DNA from: UBA1731 sp964567665
Lineage (GTDB): Bacteria > Verrucomicrobiota > Kiritimatiellia > RFP12 > UBA1067
Assembly: GCA_964567665.1 (NCBI GenBank)
Contig: CAZMNN010000014.1
Coordinates: forward strand, 1 to 54,541
Reading direction: 5' to 3'
DNA length: 54,541 bases
Shown here piece after piece: positions 41,253-49,205 of this stretch. The translations under genes were made by a program, and so were the position numbers. The first letter of the stretch is position 1. Each line of letters begins with the position of its first letter. The notes under the pieces were generated by a model, which was given only the letters and a program-made list of their open reading frames with translations, had not been told where the DNA came from and ran no database searches.

Positions 41253-43226
41253 TCACTTCACTTCAAACAGCGCAACCTCGTTTGCTGCAAGCGACACCTT
41301 GCCGTCCTTTACGTCTCCGCGCCAGACGCGACCGATTCGGCCGTTCACCTTCACGGGACACACCATCGGACGCGGCTCGAAATTGATCGCCATCACAATC
41401 GTGGAGCCGTCTGCGGCCGGATGCTCTGTGAAACCGACAAGCGGGCAGTCGCCCTTCTCGACCGTCTGCTTCAGCCCGGCGATCTTTGCGGCCTCGCGGA
41501 ACACAAGGTAATACGGCCTGATGTTCGTTCCGGTCAAGGCATCCGAACGGGCTATCGTCTGCCTGTCTATCGGCGCGTTGCAGAGAAGGACAGTACCCTT
41601 GCCGTACTTGAACTTCGTGAACACCGGCTCTCCGGCGGCAGTCTTTCCGAGAACCTCAGCCTCCGCAGCCAGAAGTTTGCAGGTCGACTTGTCCCACACG
41701 TTGATGGGGCGGTCGGGATGCGCCGCAAGCGTGAACGTTCTGTCGCTCGGCGACAGGTTGCAGTAGTCGATCTTCACACCAGCCTGCTCACGGAGCTGCG
41801 TAAAGCGCGAGTCGCCGGCGTACAGCACGAGCACCGTCGCCCCTTCCTTCGCCTTCGCGAAAATCCGCTTCTGCGCCGGGTAGGTGTAGCTCTCGTCGCG
41901 CTCGGAGGAGCAGACTACGTAGAAGGACGATTCCGGCAGCTCCTGCTCCGCGCCGGCGAAGCTCGGATTGAAACCGGCCTGACGCGCCAGAAGGTACGCA
42001 CCAAAGCCAGGAATCCAGCCATCATCCTTCTCAGGCACGACAATCACGGCGTCCGTCTTCGCCTTGGGAAGCTTGCGGAACGGCAGCGAGGCGCGGAACT
42101 CCTGAAACGCCTGCATTTCAAGCATCAGCGGCTTCGGCGTAAGATCCTGACGGAGCATTCCGAGTTCGCGCTCGTTCGGCGTAAGCGTGTACGGAGGGAA
42201 GTCGAGGACCTCCTGATCGGAGTTGCACCACCAAAGGCATCCCTTGAGGTCGTTTGCCCACGCACTGAACATCGTGCAGCGCATCCCGGCTGCGGTACGT
42301 TCGTCAGATACGCAGCTCGTTCCGAGGTTGCCTATCTCCTCCACGAAGCACGGCTTGCCGCCAAGGTCGCGGTACAGCACCGACTCGGCAGTCGGATGAA
42401 GTTCGGTGCGCATCGTGTTGAACGCCTCCTTGCCGCATCCAGGCACGTAGTACTGGTACGGATGGGTGCAAAGGATGTCGGAGATTTCGCCGTTGAGGCG
42501 AATCGGCGCACTGGCGCTGTCCTTCGTGGAAAGACCGTGCATTCCGGAGACGATCGGACGCGACGGATCGGCAAGGCGTATCGCCATCGCGATGTGATCC
42601 ATCCAGTTGTAGAACATCGCCTTTGCGTTCGCGCCCATGCAGTTGCATTCGTTGCCGTAGTCCCACGCGGCGATTGCGGGATGATCCTTCAGTCCCTTCA
42701 CGAAGTACTTTACGAACCGCGTCTGCCACATCACCGCCTCCGGATCGGAAAGGACGTTGCGCTCCTCGAACACCGGCGGAACGAACTGGCGTCCGCTCAT
42801 CCACCCCGTCACGATGCCGACGATGAGCTTTATGTCGTGCTTCTGCGCCATGTCGCAGAAAAGGCGGAACCGCTTCATCATCTCATCGTCAACGCCCGCC
42901 TCGTTCGGAAGCGGCTTGTTGTCGCGGAAACGGTAGCTGCGGTACGCTCCGCCGCCGGAGCAGTCTCCAGTGAGAGGCTGGAAGTCGCTCCAGAGTGGGA
43001 ACACGCGCATCACGCGTGTGCCATGACGCGACAGGGTCTCAAGCTCCTTCTCGATGATGTCCGGACGCCACTGGCTCCACATGTACATTCCGGCGTTCTT
43101 TGCCCAGTAGTTGCAGCCGACGAAGAATTCGCCGTCCGTGAAGATGTCTTTCGTCGCATAGTCCGCCGCAGGTTCGGCGAACGCCGCCATCGCGGCGAAC
43201 GCCGCAAGTATCGCAATCCTTTTCAT
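41253..43226 (-). CDS. Secreted GH5-like glycoside hydrolase
   Basis: A 657-residue exported enzyme. After a signal peptide (MKRIAILAAFAAMAAFAEPA) comes a (beta/alpha)8 barrel like GH5 mannanases and cellulases: FVGCNYWAKNAGMYMWSQW, the acid/base Glu in AAWDYGNECNC (about residue 193), and a nucleophile Glu in CFVEEIGNLG (about 296-297). Residues after about 380 form a beta-rich and Rossmann-like part (LVLYAGDSRFTQL, GKGTVLLCNAPIDRQ) and a final beta domain. It probably cleaves beta-mannan or another hemicellulose. I placed the start at the ATG at 43226; a TTG at 43238 is possible. A TGGTATAAT promoter lies at 43280-43288. Confidence 0.78.
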   Translation of the reverse strand: MKRIAILAAFAAMAAFAEPAADYATKDIFTDGEFFVGCNYWAKNAGMYMWSQWRPDIIEKELETLSRHGTRVMRVFPLWSDFQPLTGDCSGGGAYRSYRFRDNKPLPNEAGVDDEMMKRFRLFCDMAQKHDIKLIVGIVTGWMSGRQFVPPVFEERNVLSDPEAVMWQTRFVKYFVKGLKDHPAIAAWDYGNECNCMGANAKAMFYNWMDHIAMAIRLADPSRPIVSGMHGLSTKDSASAPIRLNGEISDILCTHPYQYYVPGCGKEAFNTMRTELHPTAESVLYRDLGGKPCFVEEIGNLGTSCVSDERTAAGMRCTMFSAWANDLKGCLWWCNSDQEVLDFPPYTLTPNERELGMLRQDLTPKPLMLEMQAFQEFRASLPFRKLPKAKTDAVIVVPEKDDGWIPGFGAYLLARQAGFNPSFAGAEQELPESSFYVVCSSERDESYTYPAQKRIFAKAKEGATVLVLYAGDSRFTQLREQAGVKIDYCNLSPSDRTFTLAAHPDRPINVWDKSTCKLLAAEAEVLGKTAAGEPVFTKFKYGKGTVLLCNAPIDRQTIARSDALTGTNIRPYYLVFREAAKIAGLKQTVEKGDCPLVGFTEHPAADGSTIVMAINFEPRPMVCPVKVNGRIGRVWRGDVKDGKVSLAANEVALFEVK

Positions 43227-43279
43227 TTGTCGTGTCAAGTCCTCTGGTTGTCCAGTTGTTTGTCCGGTTTACGCCTTAC

Positions 43280-43288
43280 ATTATACCA
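43280..43288 (-). promoter_or_regulatory. Extended -10 promoter of the GH5-like gene
   Basis: Minus strand CTGTGGTATAATGT; the predicted start near 43273 gives a leader of about 45 bases to the ATG at 43226. Confidence 0.6.
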
Positions 43289-43324
43289 CAGCCGATGTCG
43301 TGCCGCAGAAAACCGCAGCGTCAT

Positions 43325-44266
43325 TCAGGTGAAGAGCATCTCCTCACCGTGGAACATGAAGTTTCCGCCGACGACGTACTCCATCGCCGTCGGCGAGAAG
43401 CGATCCTGCACAGTGAAGTGGAGGTGTCCGGCGAGTATGCCCTTGAGCATCGGTTCGCGCTTGAGCATGGCGATGAAGTCCTGGGTGGTCTTGTCTGATC
43501 TCTGCGCAAGGCAATCCCCCGTTGCGTCCGGGATCTTTGCGCTCGCGAACTTGCTGTCGCTGCTCCAGAACTTCTTCATCGCCTACCATATCCTGTCCGT
43601 GTAGAACGGAACGTGCATGCAGAGGACGATCGGCAAGCCCTTCTTCACTTCTTCGCGGAAGCGTTCGACCTGCTCCGGGACGACCGTGCCGTACACCGAA
43701 TCGAGCGAAACGAAGTTTACGCCGTTGACGGTCTGCGATGCGAAGCGTATGTCGAACGGATATGCCTTCTGCACGAGCGGAGCCGTCAACGCCTTGTATG
43801 CCTCTGTCGTCTCCGCCTTCTCAAGCCACATGTACTTCGAGTACTCGTGGTTGCCGATCGAACCGAACATGGCATCGCCAAAATACTTCCGGACAAGGTC
43901 GAAGTTCGCTTCGCTCTGCCAGTCGATCAAGTCTCCCGTGTGAATCACGTAATCGACGTTCTTCTTCGCCCACGCGAGCGAATCGCGGAGCGCCTGCTCC
44001 TGCCGCCCGCCGAACGTCTGCGTTCGCACCTGCTTCAGCTTTTGCTTCTTCCCGTCTTCGTTCGGATACGCTTCCGTCAGATGCGTATCGGAGATGTGCA
44101 GAACCGAAAACGGCTTTTCGAGTCCGATGTGGATTCGGTTGTACGCAAGCACGAGACGTTCGAACGCGCCGCGCTTCGGAAATGCAGAAGGATCGTCCGC
44201 GAAGGACGGCAAAGCGCTGACGGCGGCCACGCCGCCGAGCGATCTCAGGAAATCTCTGCGGTTCAT
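43325..44266 (-). pseudogene. Tat-exported metallophosphoesterase split by an in-frame TAG
   Basis: The first 227 codons encode a twin-arginine leader (MNRRDFLRSLGG) and most of a calcineurin-like phosphoesterase: HISDTHLTEAYP, DYVIHTGDLIDW, GSIGNHEYSKYMW and VLCMHVPFYTDRIW. A TAG at 43585-43583 interrupts, and the same frame continues at once as AMKKFWSSDSKF up to ILAGHLHFTVQDRF, which carries the last metal-binding His pair, ending at 43325. The halves together are of normal length. The truncated product would lack the GHLH ligands. A nonsense mutation is the simplest reading; restart at the ATG at 43579 would give a separate C-terminal fragment. Confidence 0.8.
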
Positions 44267-44301
44267 TTGATTGCGTCCCCTTTGGGTTTCCGGCCTGGCG
44301 T

Positions 44302-45198
44302 CTACTTCCCGGCGTAGGCGCCGTCAAAGAAGTTGACTATGCGCTGCACCTCGTTCGGCTCGACCCCGTGAGGGTGATGCCCCCACTTTGCGCGGCGTTC
44401 GATCTTAAGGTCTCCGCCAGCCTTCTCGAAGGCCGCCGCAAAGCTGATGCAGTTCCTCTCCGGCGGCACGACGACATCCGCCCCGCCGTAGAGAATGAGC
44501 AGAGGTATTCCGGCCTTTGCGATGGGTGCGGCGCGGTTTACGCTCTGGTAGGGATCGTTCGCGCCGTCGTACGTATCGGTGATGAACGGATAGTATTTGG
44601 CAAGTCCCTTGCGACCCCAGTCACCGTTGCCGTTGAAGCCCTGCAGCGTGGAGAAGTCGAGAAGCGGCGCATCGAGATAGGCTGCGCACACGCAATCAGG
44701 GAACGTCGATGCATAGCGGACGGAATAGAATCCGCCCCAGCTCATTCCGATGAGGCCGCATTTTGGCGCAAATCCGAGTTCATCCACGAGGAATCTCTGA
44801 AACTCCCTGCGCTTCGCCAGCATCCCGTCGTTCTGGTTGCCGGCATAGACATCCTTCGACGCAGGATTGAACGTCACCCAACGATATCCGGCCTCAAGCA
44901 GCGCCTTTACGCCAACGCGATCCTGGAATGCCGTCGGCCACTCCATGCACCACACCCAGCGTCCGTCGGAGGCCGGCTTGTCCGGCTCCACCACCCATGC
45001 GTCGCATCCGTCCATGGTGAACCTGGTGCGGAGAAATCCCTGCATCCGGTCTTGCCCGGAGATCTTGAACCTCGCGGCAATCTTCGCGCCATCCCTGCCA
45101 AGCACGGACGTCGAAGGCTTCACGTCGCCGCCGTCGGCGGCACAGCAGACGCCGCACACAACCGCAAACGCCGCAACCAAGACATTTCTCATTGTCAT
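44302..45198 (-). CDS. Secreted alpha/beta-hydrolase (S9/acetylesterase-like)
   Basis: A 298-residue exported serine hydrolase with signal peptide (MTMRNVLVAAFAVVCGVCCA). The nucleophile elbow is GLIGMSWGGFYSVRYAS (GxSxGG), the acid appears in LLILYGGADVVVPPERN, and the His in KWGHHPHGVEPNEV near the C-terminus. Similar proteins act as dipeptidyl-peptidase-like or acetylated-sugar esterases in polysaccharide degraders. I chose the ATG at 45198 because AAAGGA lies 7 bases before it and the signal peptide begins there; the frame continues to 45288 without family support. It has its own TGGTAGAAT promoter. Substrate unknown. Confidence 0.78.
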   Translation of the reverse strand: MTMRNVLVAAFAVVCGVCCAADGGDVKPSTSVLGRDGAKIAARFKISGQDRMQGFLRTRFTMDGCDAWVVEPDKPASDGRWVWCMEWPTAFQDRVGVKALLEAGYRWVTFNPASKDVYAGNQNDGMLAKRREFQRFLVDELGFAPKCGLIGMSWGGFYSVRYASTFPDCVCAAYLDAPLLDFSTLQGFNGNGDWGRKGLAKYYPFITDTYDGANDPYQSVNRAAPIAKAGIPLLILYGGADVVVPPERNCISFAAAFEKAGGDLKIERRAKWGHHPHGVEPNEVQRIVNFFDGAYAGK

Positions 45199-45239
45199 AC
45201 TAAATCCTTTGCTCTTATGCGTTGACAAAACTTGGACGT

Positions 45240-45248
45240 ATTCTACCA
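45240..45248 (-). promoter_or_regulatory. Extended -10 promoter of the hydrolase gene
   Basis: Minus strand ATATGGTAGAATACG, one base off TATAAT. The predicted start near 45233 gives a leader of about 35 bases. Confidence 0.5.
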
Positions 45249-45671
45249 TATGCAGAAGAACCGGAATCGGAAAACTTTTCCGATCCACCTACCTTCAAGT
45301 GAAACAAAATCCACCTATGCCAAATCCTGTGAATCTTGCCGATCATGCCAAGAACTCCGTTTCAGCTTTCACGCCCGAATATCAAATCGGCGTGGATAGA
45401 AAGATTGGATCGTCCGAATCAAAGCGGTAAAACGCCCTCAACGCATCGCACGAGTTTTCGACCACGACAGGTTTTCGACCACGGAACACACGGAAGCCGT
45501 CTGCGGCGGACACGGAAGACGTGAGATTACGGTGCGGACGAAAACTCCCAAACTCCCAGCTGCGAAAGCAACAACAACCAAATGCGCCTCTGTGAATTTC
45601 AGTGTTGGGCGCAACACAGATCGGTGTTTCATAGAAAAATCCGAAGAAAGGATGCAATGGCGGCATATCGC
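45249..45671. other. Gene-free stretch of dispersed repeats
   Basis: No gene is supported here. It contains an ATCGGAAAACTTTTCCGAT palindrome near 45266-45284, a stretch with AAATCCTGTGAATCTTG of a type often seen as non-coding dispersed repeat, ACCACGGAACACACGGAAG-like short repeats near 45479-45515, and the unit at 45521-45575. Confidence 0.5.
45521..45575. repeat. Dispersed repeat unit, copy 1
   Basis: Begins GTGAGATTACGGTGCGGACG and continues AAAA...CTGCGAAAGCAAC. Copy 2 is at 46348-46400. The first 24 bases are identical between the copies and the rest differs by small gaps. Confidence 0.75.
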
Positions 45672-45700
45672 TTGACGCTGAAAAGCGAATGTTGTACAAT
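45672..45700 (+). promoter_or_regulatory. Promoter and likely operator of the toxin-antitoxin pair
   Basis: TTGACG (45672-45677), 17 bases, TACAAT (45695-45700). The palindrome TTGTACAA (45692-45699) overlaps the -10. TGTACA is the core of the YefM-YoeB operator in E. coli, so the pair is probably autoregulated here. Confidence 0.6.
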
Positions 45701-45724
45701 TTGTCGCATTAAAGGAGAAGAGAA

Positions 45725-45994
45725 ATGGCACAGGTTAGTTTTAGAATGGATGACGATCTGAAGATGTCCGCAGATGAAACTTTCAAGTCCATGGGCATGA
45801 CGATGTCAACAGCCATCAACATATTCGTCGCCCAGACTGTCAGAAGCGGGCAGTTTCCCTTTATCATAAAGGCAGATCCCTTTTATTCGGAATCCAACAT
45901 GTCAGTCTTGCGCCGTCGCGCAAGGGATATGGATGCCAGACGGCATATGGTGGAGCATGATCTGATTTGCGACGGAGAACCCGTTCATGCGTAA
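45725..45994 (+). CDS. dinJ: RelB/DinJ-family antitoxin
   Basis: An 89-residue antitoxin. The N-terminal ribbon-helix-helix reads AQVSFRMDDDLKMSADETF followed by SMGMTMSTAINIFVAQTVRS and PFIIKADPFYSESNM, the pattern of DinJ proteins. The C-terminal 25 residues are charged and would wrap the toxin. AGGAGAAGAG precedes the ATG. It overlaps the toxin gene by 8 bases, usual for such pairs. DinJ normally pairs with YafQ; here the toxin is YoeB-like, a pairing found in some gut bacteria. Confidence 0.9.
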   Translation: MAQVSFRMDDDLKMSADETFKSMGMTMSTAINIFVAQTVRSGQFPFIIKADPFYSESNMSVLRRRARDMDARRHMVEHDLICDGEPVHA

Positions 45995-46244
45995 AGTCTG
46001 GCACGAGGAGGCCTGGGAGGAGTATCTCACCTGGCAAGGCGAAGACCGTAAAACGCTCAAACGCATACACCAACTGCTCCAGAGCATTGACCGCAACGGC
46101 TACGACTGCATTGGCAGACCCGAACCATTGCGTCACGACCTAACCGGATGGTGGAGCGTTCGCATCAATGAAGCCGACCGCCTTGTTTTCCGTATCGTCG
46201 GCAACTGCGTTGAAATCCTGTCCTGCAAGGGGCATTACGATTGA
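45987..46244 (+). CDS. yoeB: Txe/YoeB-family mRNA interferase toxin
   Basis: An 85-residue RelE-fold toxin that cuts mRNA on the ribosome. Family landmarks are WHEEAWEEYLTWQGEDRKTL, RIHQLLQSIDRNGY, GRPEPLRHDLTGWWSVRIN and EADRLVFRIVGNCVEILSCK, ending GHYD; the terminal His-Tyr and the Arg, Glu and His positions expected for catalysis are present. Its start lies within the antitoxin gene. It appears intact. It sits in a repeat-rich accessory patch beside a decayed methyltransferase. Confidence 0.93.
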   Translation: MRKVWHEEAWEEYLTWQGEDRKTLKRIHQLLQSIDRNGYDCIGRPEPLRHDLTGWWSVRINEADRLVFRIVGNCVEILSCKGHYD

Positions 46245-46347
46245 CGCGGAAAGTCCACCACCACCATCATAACGATCGAACAAAGACTGCTTTTTCCCAC
46301 ACTTTTTTCCTCGCGAATGGTTTTCAGCCACTAAAAACGCTGAAGGC

Positions 46348-46400
46348 GTGAGATTACGGTGCGGACGAAAAACTTCCAGTAGCGAAAGCAACGAACTTTC
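46348..46400. repeat. Dispersed repeat unit, copy 2
   Basis: Second copy of the GTGAGATTACGGTGCGGACG unit described at 45521, lying 104 bases after the toxin gene. The two copies bracket the toxin-antitoxin locus in the same orientation. Confidence 0.75.
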
Positions 46401-46437
46401 ACGTCCGCATCAAAGATGATTTTGCGAGGGACGCTCG

Positions 46438-46570
46438 GCGCGACGGGGACGTCGCGCCCTACCAGCCGGGCAGACGCTCCGACATTCAGCGCGGCGGGGA
46501 CGTCGCGCCCTACCGGCCGGGCAGACGCTCCGTCATTCGGTAGGGCGGGGCGTCCCGCCCCGCCATTGAC
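46438..46570. repeat. Intergenic copy of the palindromic repeat family
   Basis: Two GCGCGACGGGGACGTCGCGC-type arms, each followed by CCTACC(A/G)GCCGGGCAGACGC, and a final GGTAGGGCGGGGCGTCCCGC palindrome. It is the same family as the in-frame clusters at 22127, 22576 and 23153, here outside any working gene. Confidence 0.8.
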
Positions 46571-46573
46571 GTC

Positions 46574-46741
46574 CTTCGCGTGGAATCCGATGACGACGCA
46601 GTGTACGTGCGCCTTCTCGAACGCCTCGGGGTCCCAGCGGAACGTGCACCACGCGAAATCAATCTCCACGTCCATCCGCTTCCAGAAAGGTGCGACCTGC
46701 TCGCCCTGCGTGATGGAGTTGGTGGAGACGAACGCGCAGCG
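46574..46741 (-). pseudogene. Fragment of an MmeI/type IIL-like DNA methyltransferase
   Basis: The minus strand reads FVSTNSITQGEQVAPFW, then DFAWCTFRWDPEAFEKAHVH and CVVIGFHAK. This matches a conserved stretch of MmeI-type restriction-methyltransferases, where STNSI(S/T)QGEQV, (H/A)IDFAHRTFRW and KAHVHVVIIGF occur in that order just before target recognition. About 55 codons survive. The frame runs directly into the palindromic repeats at 46570, and the upstream sequence is not recognisable, so the rest is deleted. This is the relic of a further restriction-modification gene in the window. From 46751 to 46899 nothing else is recognisable. Confidence 0.65.
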
Positions 46742-46899
46742 CGCGGCCGTTCCGCGCCCAGCACATCGTGGAGAAGCGCGTTCCAAAACTGATGATCGAA
46801 GAGAATAATTTTCTGTTTACGATTTGTTGAGAGAGCTTTTCACGCAGAACACATAGAGGATGCAGTGAGATTTAAGGTGGCGGTGATGGTTGTTTTCAA

Positions 46900-46950
46900 C
46901 GCAAAGGCATGAAGACGCGTAGAGCACAGAGGATTTTTTTTTGGGGGGGG
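46900..46950 (+). repeat. Second copy of the CGCAAAG repeat, ending T9 G8
   Basis: Reads CGCAAAGGCATGAAGACGCG, TAGAGCACAGAGGA, nine T and eight G (46943-46950). It shares order and wording with the unit at 8332-8396, and likewise ends near the 3' end of a minus-strand gene, lgt. Confidence 0.55.
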
Positions 46951-46996
46951 TAGTCCCAACGTTCCGCATAGACGCCCCTCGCAATCTACCCTGCCG

Positions 46997-47815
46997 TCAA
47001 TGCGTTCCGTGCGCTTCGGGAGATGGGCTGCGCCTTAAGTGCGTCGCAAATGCAAGCACCACGCCGGCAGCGAAAAGCGCAATCGATATCGTCTGGGAGA
47101 TGGAGAACGGCCCGACGGCAGCCCTCGGATCGCCGCGCACATACTCCATCGCAAAGCGGATGACTGCGTACCCAATGAGATACGCCGCCGCAGTTCCGCG
47201 CCGGAACTTCCTGTACAGAAGAAAGAGAACGGCAAAGAGCGCGAGATTGGCAGCAGCCTCGAACAGCTGCGTTGGCAGCACCGGAAGGCTTTGAAAGGCC
47301 GATGACGCAATCTGTCCGGCGTTCAGCTGCTCGTACCACGCGGGCGAACCGCGAGGGAACGCCACGGCCAACGGTGATGCGGAGAGCTTCCCGTAGCAGC
47401 ATCCGTAGAAGAAGCAGCCGATGCGGCCGAAGGCGTGTCCGACCGGAACCGCCACGCACAGCAGATCGGCGACCGCAAGCGGATTCTCCCGCTTTGCGGC
47501 GCACCACACGCCGAACACCAGCGCCGCAAGAATGAATCCGCCGTAGAACATCAGCCCGCCCTGATCGATGCGGATGATGTCCATCGGATGCGCCGCGAAC
47601 TCCGTCTGCCAATGTTCCATCACGTAGGCTATCCGGCTTCCTGCGATGCCAGATATCATCAGCGCCACAAGGAGGTTGCCGAGGGCGTCGAACTTTCGTC
47701 CGACGCGGCGGCAGAGATGCACAAGCACCTGCCACGCGATGAAGAATCCGAGCGCCATGCAGCACCCGTATGTCTTCACGTGCAGGAATCCGATGGAGAA
47801 CAGATCCGGATGCAT
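46997..47815 (-). CDS. lgt: Prolipoprotein diacylglyceryl transferase
   Basis: A 272-residue inner-membrane enzyme that attaches diacylglycerol to the lipobox Cys, the first step of lipoprotein maturation. It has seven or so membrane segments and the key motifs: HVKTYGCCMALGFFIAW, GLMFYGGFILA, the signature GRIGCFFYGCCYGKLSASPL (Arg-Ile-Gly-C/N-F), LPTQLFEAAANLALF and RFAMEYVRGDPR. Length is usual. The start ATG at 47815 lies 3 bases behind the phosphomannomutase stop, so it is the last gene of that operon. The OprM-like lipoprotein here would be one of its substrates. Confidence 0.95.
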   Translation of the reverse strand: MHPDLFSIGFLHVKTYGCCMALGFFIAWQVLVHLCRRVGRKFDALGNLLVALMISGIAGSRIAYVMEHWQTEFAAHPMDIIRIDQGGLMFYGGFILAALVFGVWCAAKRENPLAVADLLCVAVPVGHAFGRIGCFFYGCCYGKLSASPLAVAFPRGSPAWYEQLNAGQIASSAFQSLPVLPTQLFEAAANLALFAVLFLLYRKFRRGTAAAYLIGYAVIRFAMEYVRGDPRAAVGPFSISQTISIALFAAGVVLAFATHLRRSPSPEAHGTH

Positions 47816-47818
47816 GGA

Positions 47819-49153
47819 CTACCCGCGTATGAGAGCGAGCATCTCGTCGCGCTTGGCTTCCATCAATTCAGGAGTCTTCGCCTCAAGGTTGAGACGGACG
47901 AGCGGTTCCGTGTTCGACATCCGCACGTTGAACCACCATCCCTCGGCATCCCAGCGATCCACAGACACGCCGTCAAGCTCAAATGCGTCGGGGAAGCGCC
48001 TCTTCATCTCCGCAAGCACGGCTGCGGCGTCGGCGACCTTGGAGTTTATCTCGCCGGACTGCGAATACCTGCGCAGCGGCGCAACGAGTTCAGAAAGCGG
48101 CCTGTCGCTTTTAGACACGATGTTGGCCAGTGCAAATGTCGCCATCGACGACGACTCGGCCGTAAAATTCGCCTTGAAATAGTAGTGACCGGAAAGCTCG
48201 CCGGCGAACACTGCATCGTTCTCGCGCATCTGCGCCTTGATGAAGGAATGTCCAACACGGCTCATCATCGGCTTGCCGCCCGCCGCAAGGATCGTCTCCT
48301 CGCATATCTTCGAGGAGCGCAGGTCGTAGAAGCACACGGCGCCTGGATTTGTAGAGAGCATGTCTTGAGCGATGAGAGCCGTTGTGAAATCCATTGGTAT
48401 CACGTTGCCCTTCTCGTCCACAAACCCCGCACGGTCGGCATCTCCGTCGAATGCGACACCGAAGGCGTACTTTCCGGGATTCGCCTTGATGAGCGACTGC
48501 AGATCCTTGAGCGTCTCGACGTGCAGGGGGTTGGCGTCATGGTTCGGGAAGTCGCCGTCATACTCGCCGTACAGCGCATCGTATGTGACATCGCTTCCGG
48601 CGAACGCCACCGATTCCGCAATTCCCATTCCGTTTGCGAAATCGACTGCGATGTGGACGGGCTTCGCCAGATGCGCAAACGTGCGGACGTGCGCTCCGTA
48701 TGCATCCGAGACGTCAACCTTCTCGACAGTTCCCTTCACGGCGGCATCTTCGCCGAGGTCGCCCGTCTCAACCATGCGCTCGATGTCCTTTATCCCTGTG
48801 GCGCCGGAGATGGGAACGGCATTGGCGCGGCAGAGCTTGCATCCGTTCCACTCTTTCGTATTGTGGGAGGCCGTGATCATGACAGAGCCGTCCGGTTTGA
48901 GCGTCCCGTTGGCGAAATAGCTCATCGGAGTGGACGCAAGACCGACATCCAGCACGTCCACGCCGACATCGTTCAACCCCTTGGCAAACGCCGCAAAGAG
49001 CGAATCGGACGATTTGCGGCAGTCACGCGCCACCGCTATCTTCTTAGGCGAGCCAAGAAAACGCGCATACGCCCGCGCAATCTTGTAGAACACATCCTCA
49101 GTCAGCTCCGTTCCGTAGATGCCGCGGATGTCATATGCCTTGAATATTCCCAT
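47819..49153 (-). CDS. Phosphomannomutase/phosphoglucomutase
   Basis: A 444-residue alpha-D-phosphohexomutase that moves phosphate between C1 and C6 of mannose or glucose, supplying sugar nucleotides. It shows FKAYDIRGIYGTELTEDVFY, the phospho-Ser loop VMITASHNTKEWNGCKL, the metal loop AFGVAFDGDADRAGFV, GELSGHYYFK (sugar specificity) and NVRMSNTEPLVRLNLEA (phosphate binding). The ATG at 49153 has AGGAAGGA upstream and matches the family start; the frame reaches 49216 but would overlap the preceding gene. It lies between the tagaturonate epimerase and lgt. Confidence 0.93.
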   Translation of the reverse strand: MGIFKAYDIRGIYGTELTEDVFYKIARAYARFLGSPKKIAVARDCRKSSDSLFAAFAKGLNDVGVDVLDVGLASTPMSYFANGTLKPDGSVMITASHNTKEWNGCKLCRANAVPISGATGIKDIERMVETGDLGEDAAVKGTVEKVDVSDAYGAHVRTFAHLAKPVHIAVDFANGMGIAESVAFAGSDVTYDALYGEYDGDFPNHDANPLHVETLKDLQSLIKANPGKYAFGVAFDGDADRAGFVDEKGNVIPMDFTTALIAQDMLSTNPGAVCFYDLRSSKICEETILAAGGKPMMSRVGHSFIKAQMRENDAVFAGELSGHYYFKANFTAESSSMATFALANIVSKSDRPLSELVAPLRRYSQSGEINSKVADAAAVLAEMKRRFPDAFELDGVSVDRWDAEGWWFNVRMSNTEPLVRLNLEAKTPELMEAKRDEMLALIRG

Positions 49154-49205
49154 TTCTGTTTTCCTTCCTGTTATATTGAATGATGGATTGCCCGGTGTTG
49201 CCGTT

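Noticed and set aside
43583..43585. Sense reading of TAG (recoding) in the phosphoesterase
   Set aside because: TAG ends ordinary genes at 9124, 17020, 31575 and 47819, so general reassignment is unlikely. A local mutation is simpler.
41421..43604. A 727-codon open frame on the plus strand opposite the GH5-like gene
   Set aside because: It is the mirror of a well-supported gene, rich in Arg, His and Leu with no domain. Similar long antisense frames at 47435-49183, 25323-26960, 28454-29719, 36610-38049 and 19213-20364 come from the GC-rich codon use of the true genes.
45249..45671. Possible small genes between the hydrolase and the antitoxin
   Set aside because: The frames here are composed of dispersed repeat units shared with 46348-46400 and have no ribosome sites.
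46331..46786. A 151-codon minus-strand frame as a working protein
   Set aside because: Only its middle resembles a methyltransferase; both ends are repeat-derived, so it is a relic and not a gene.
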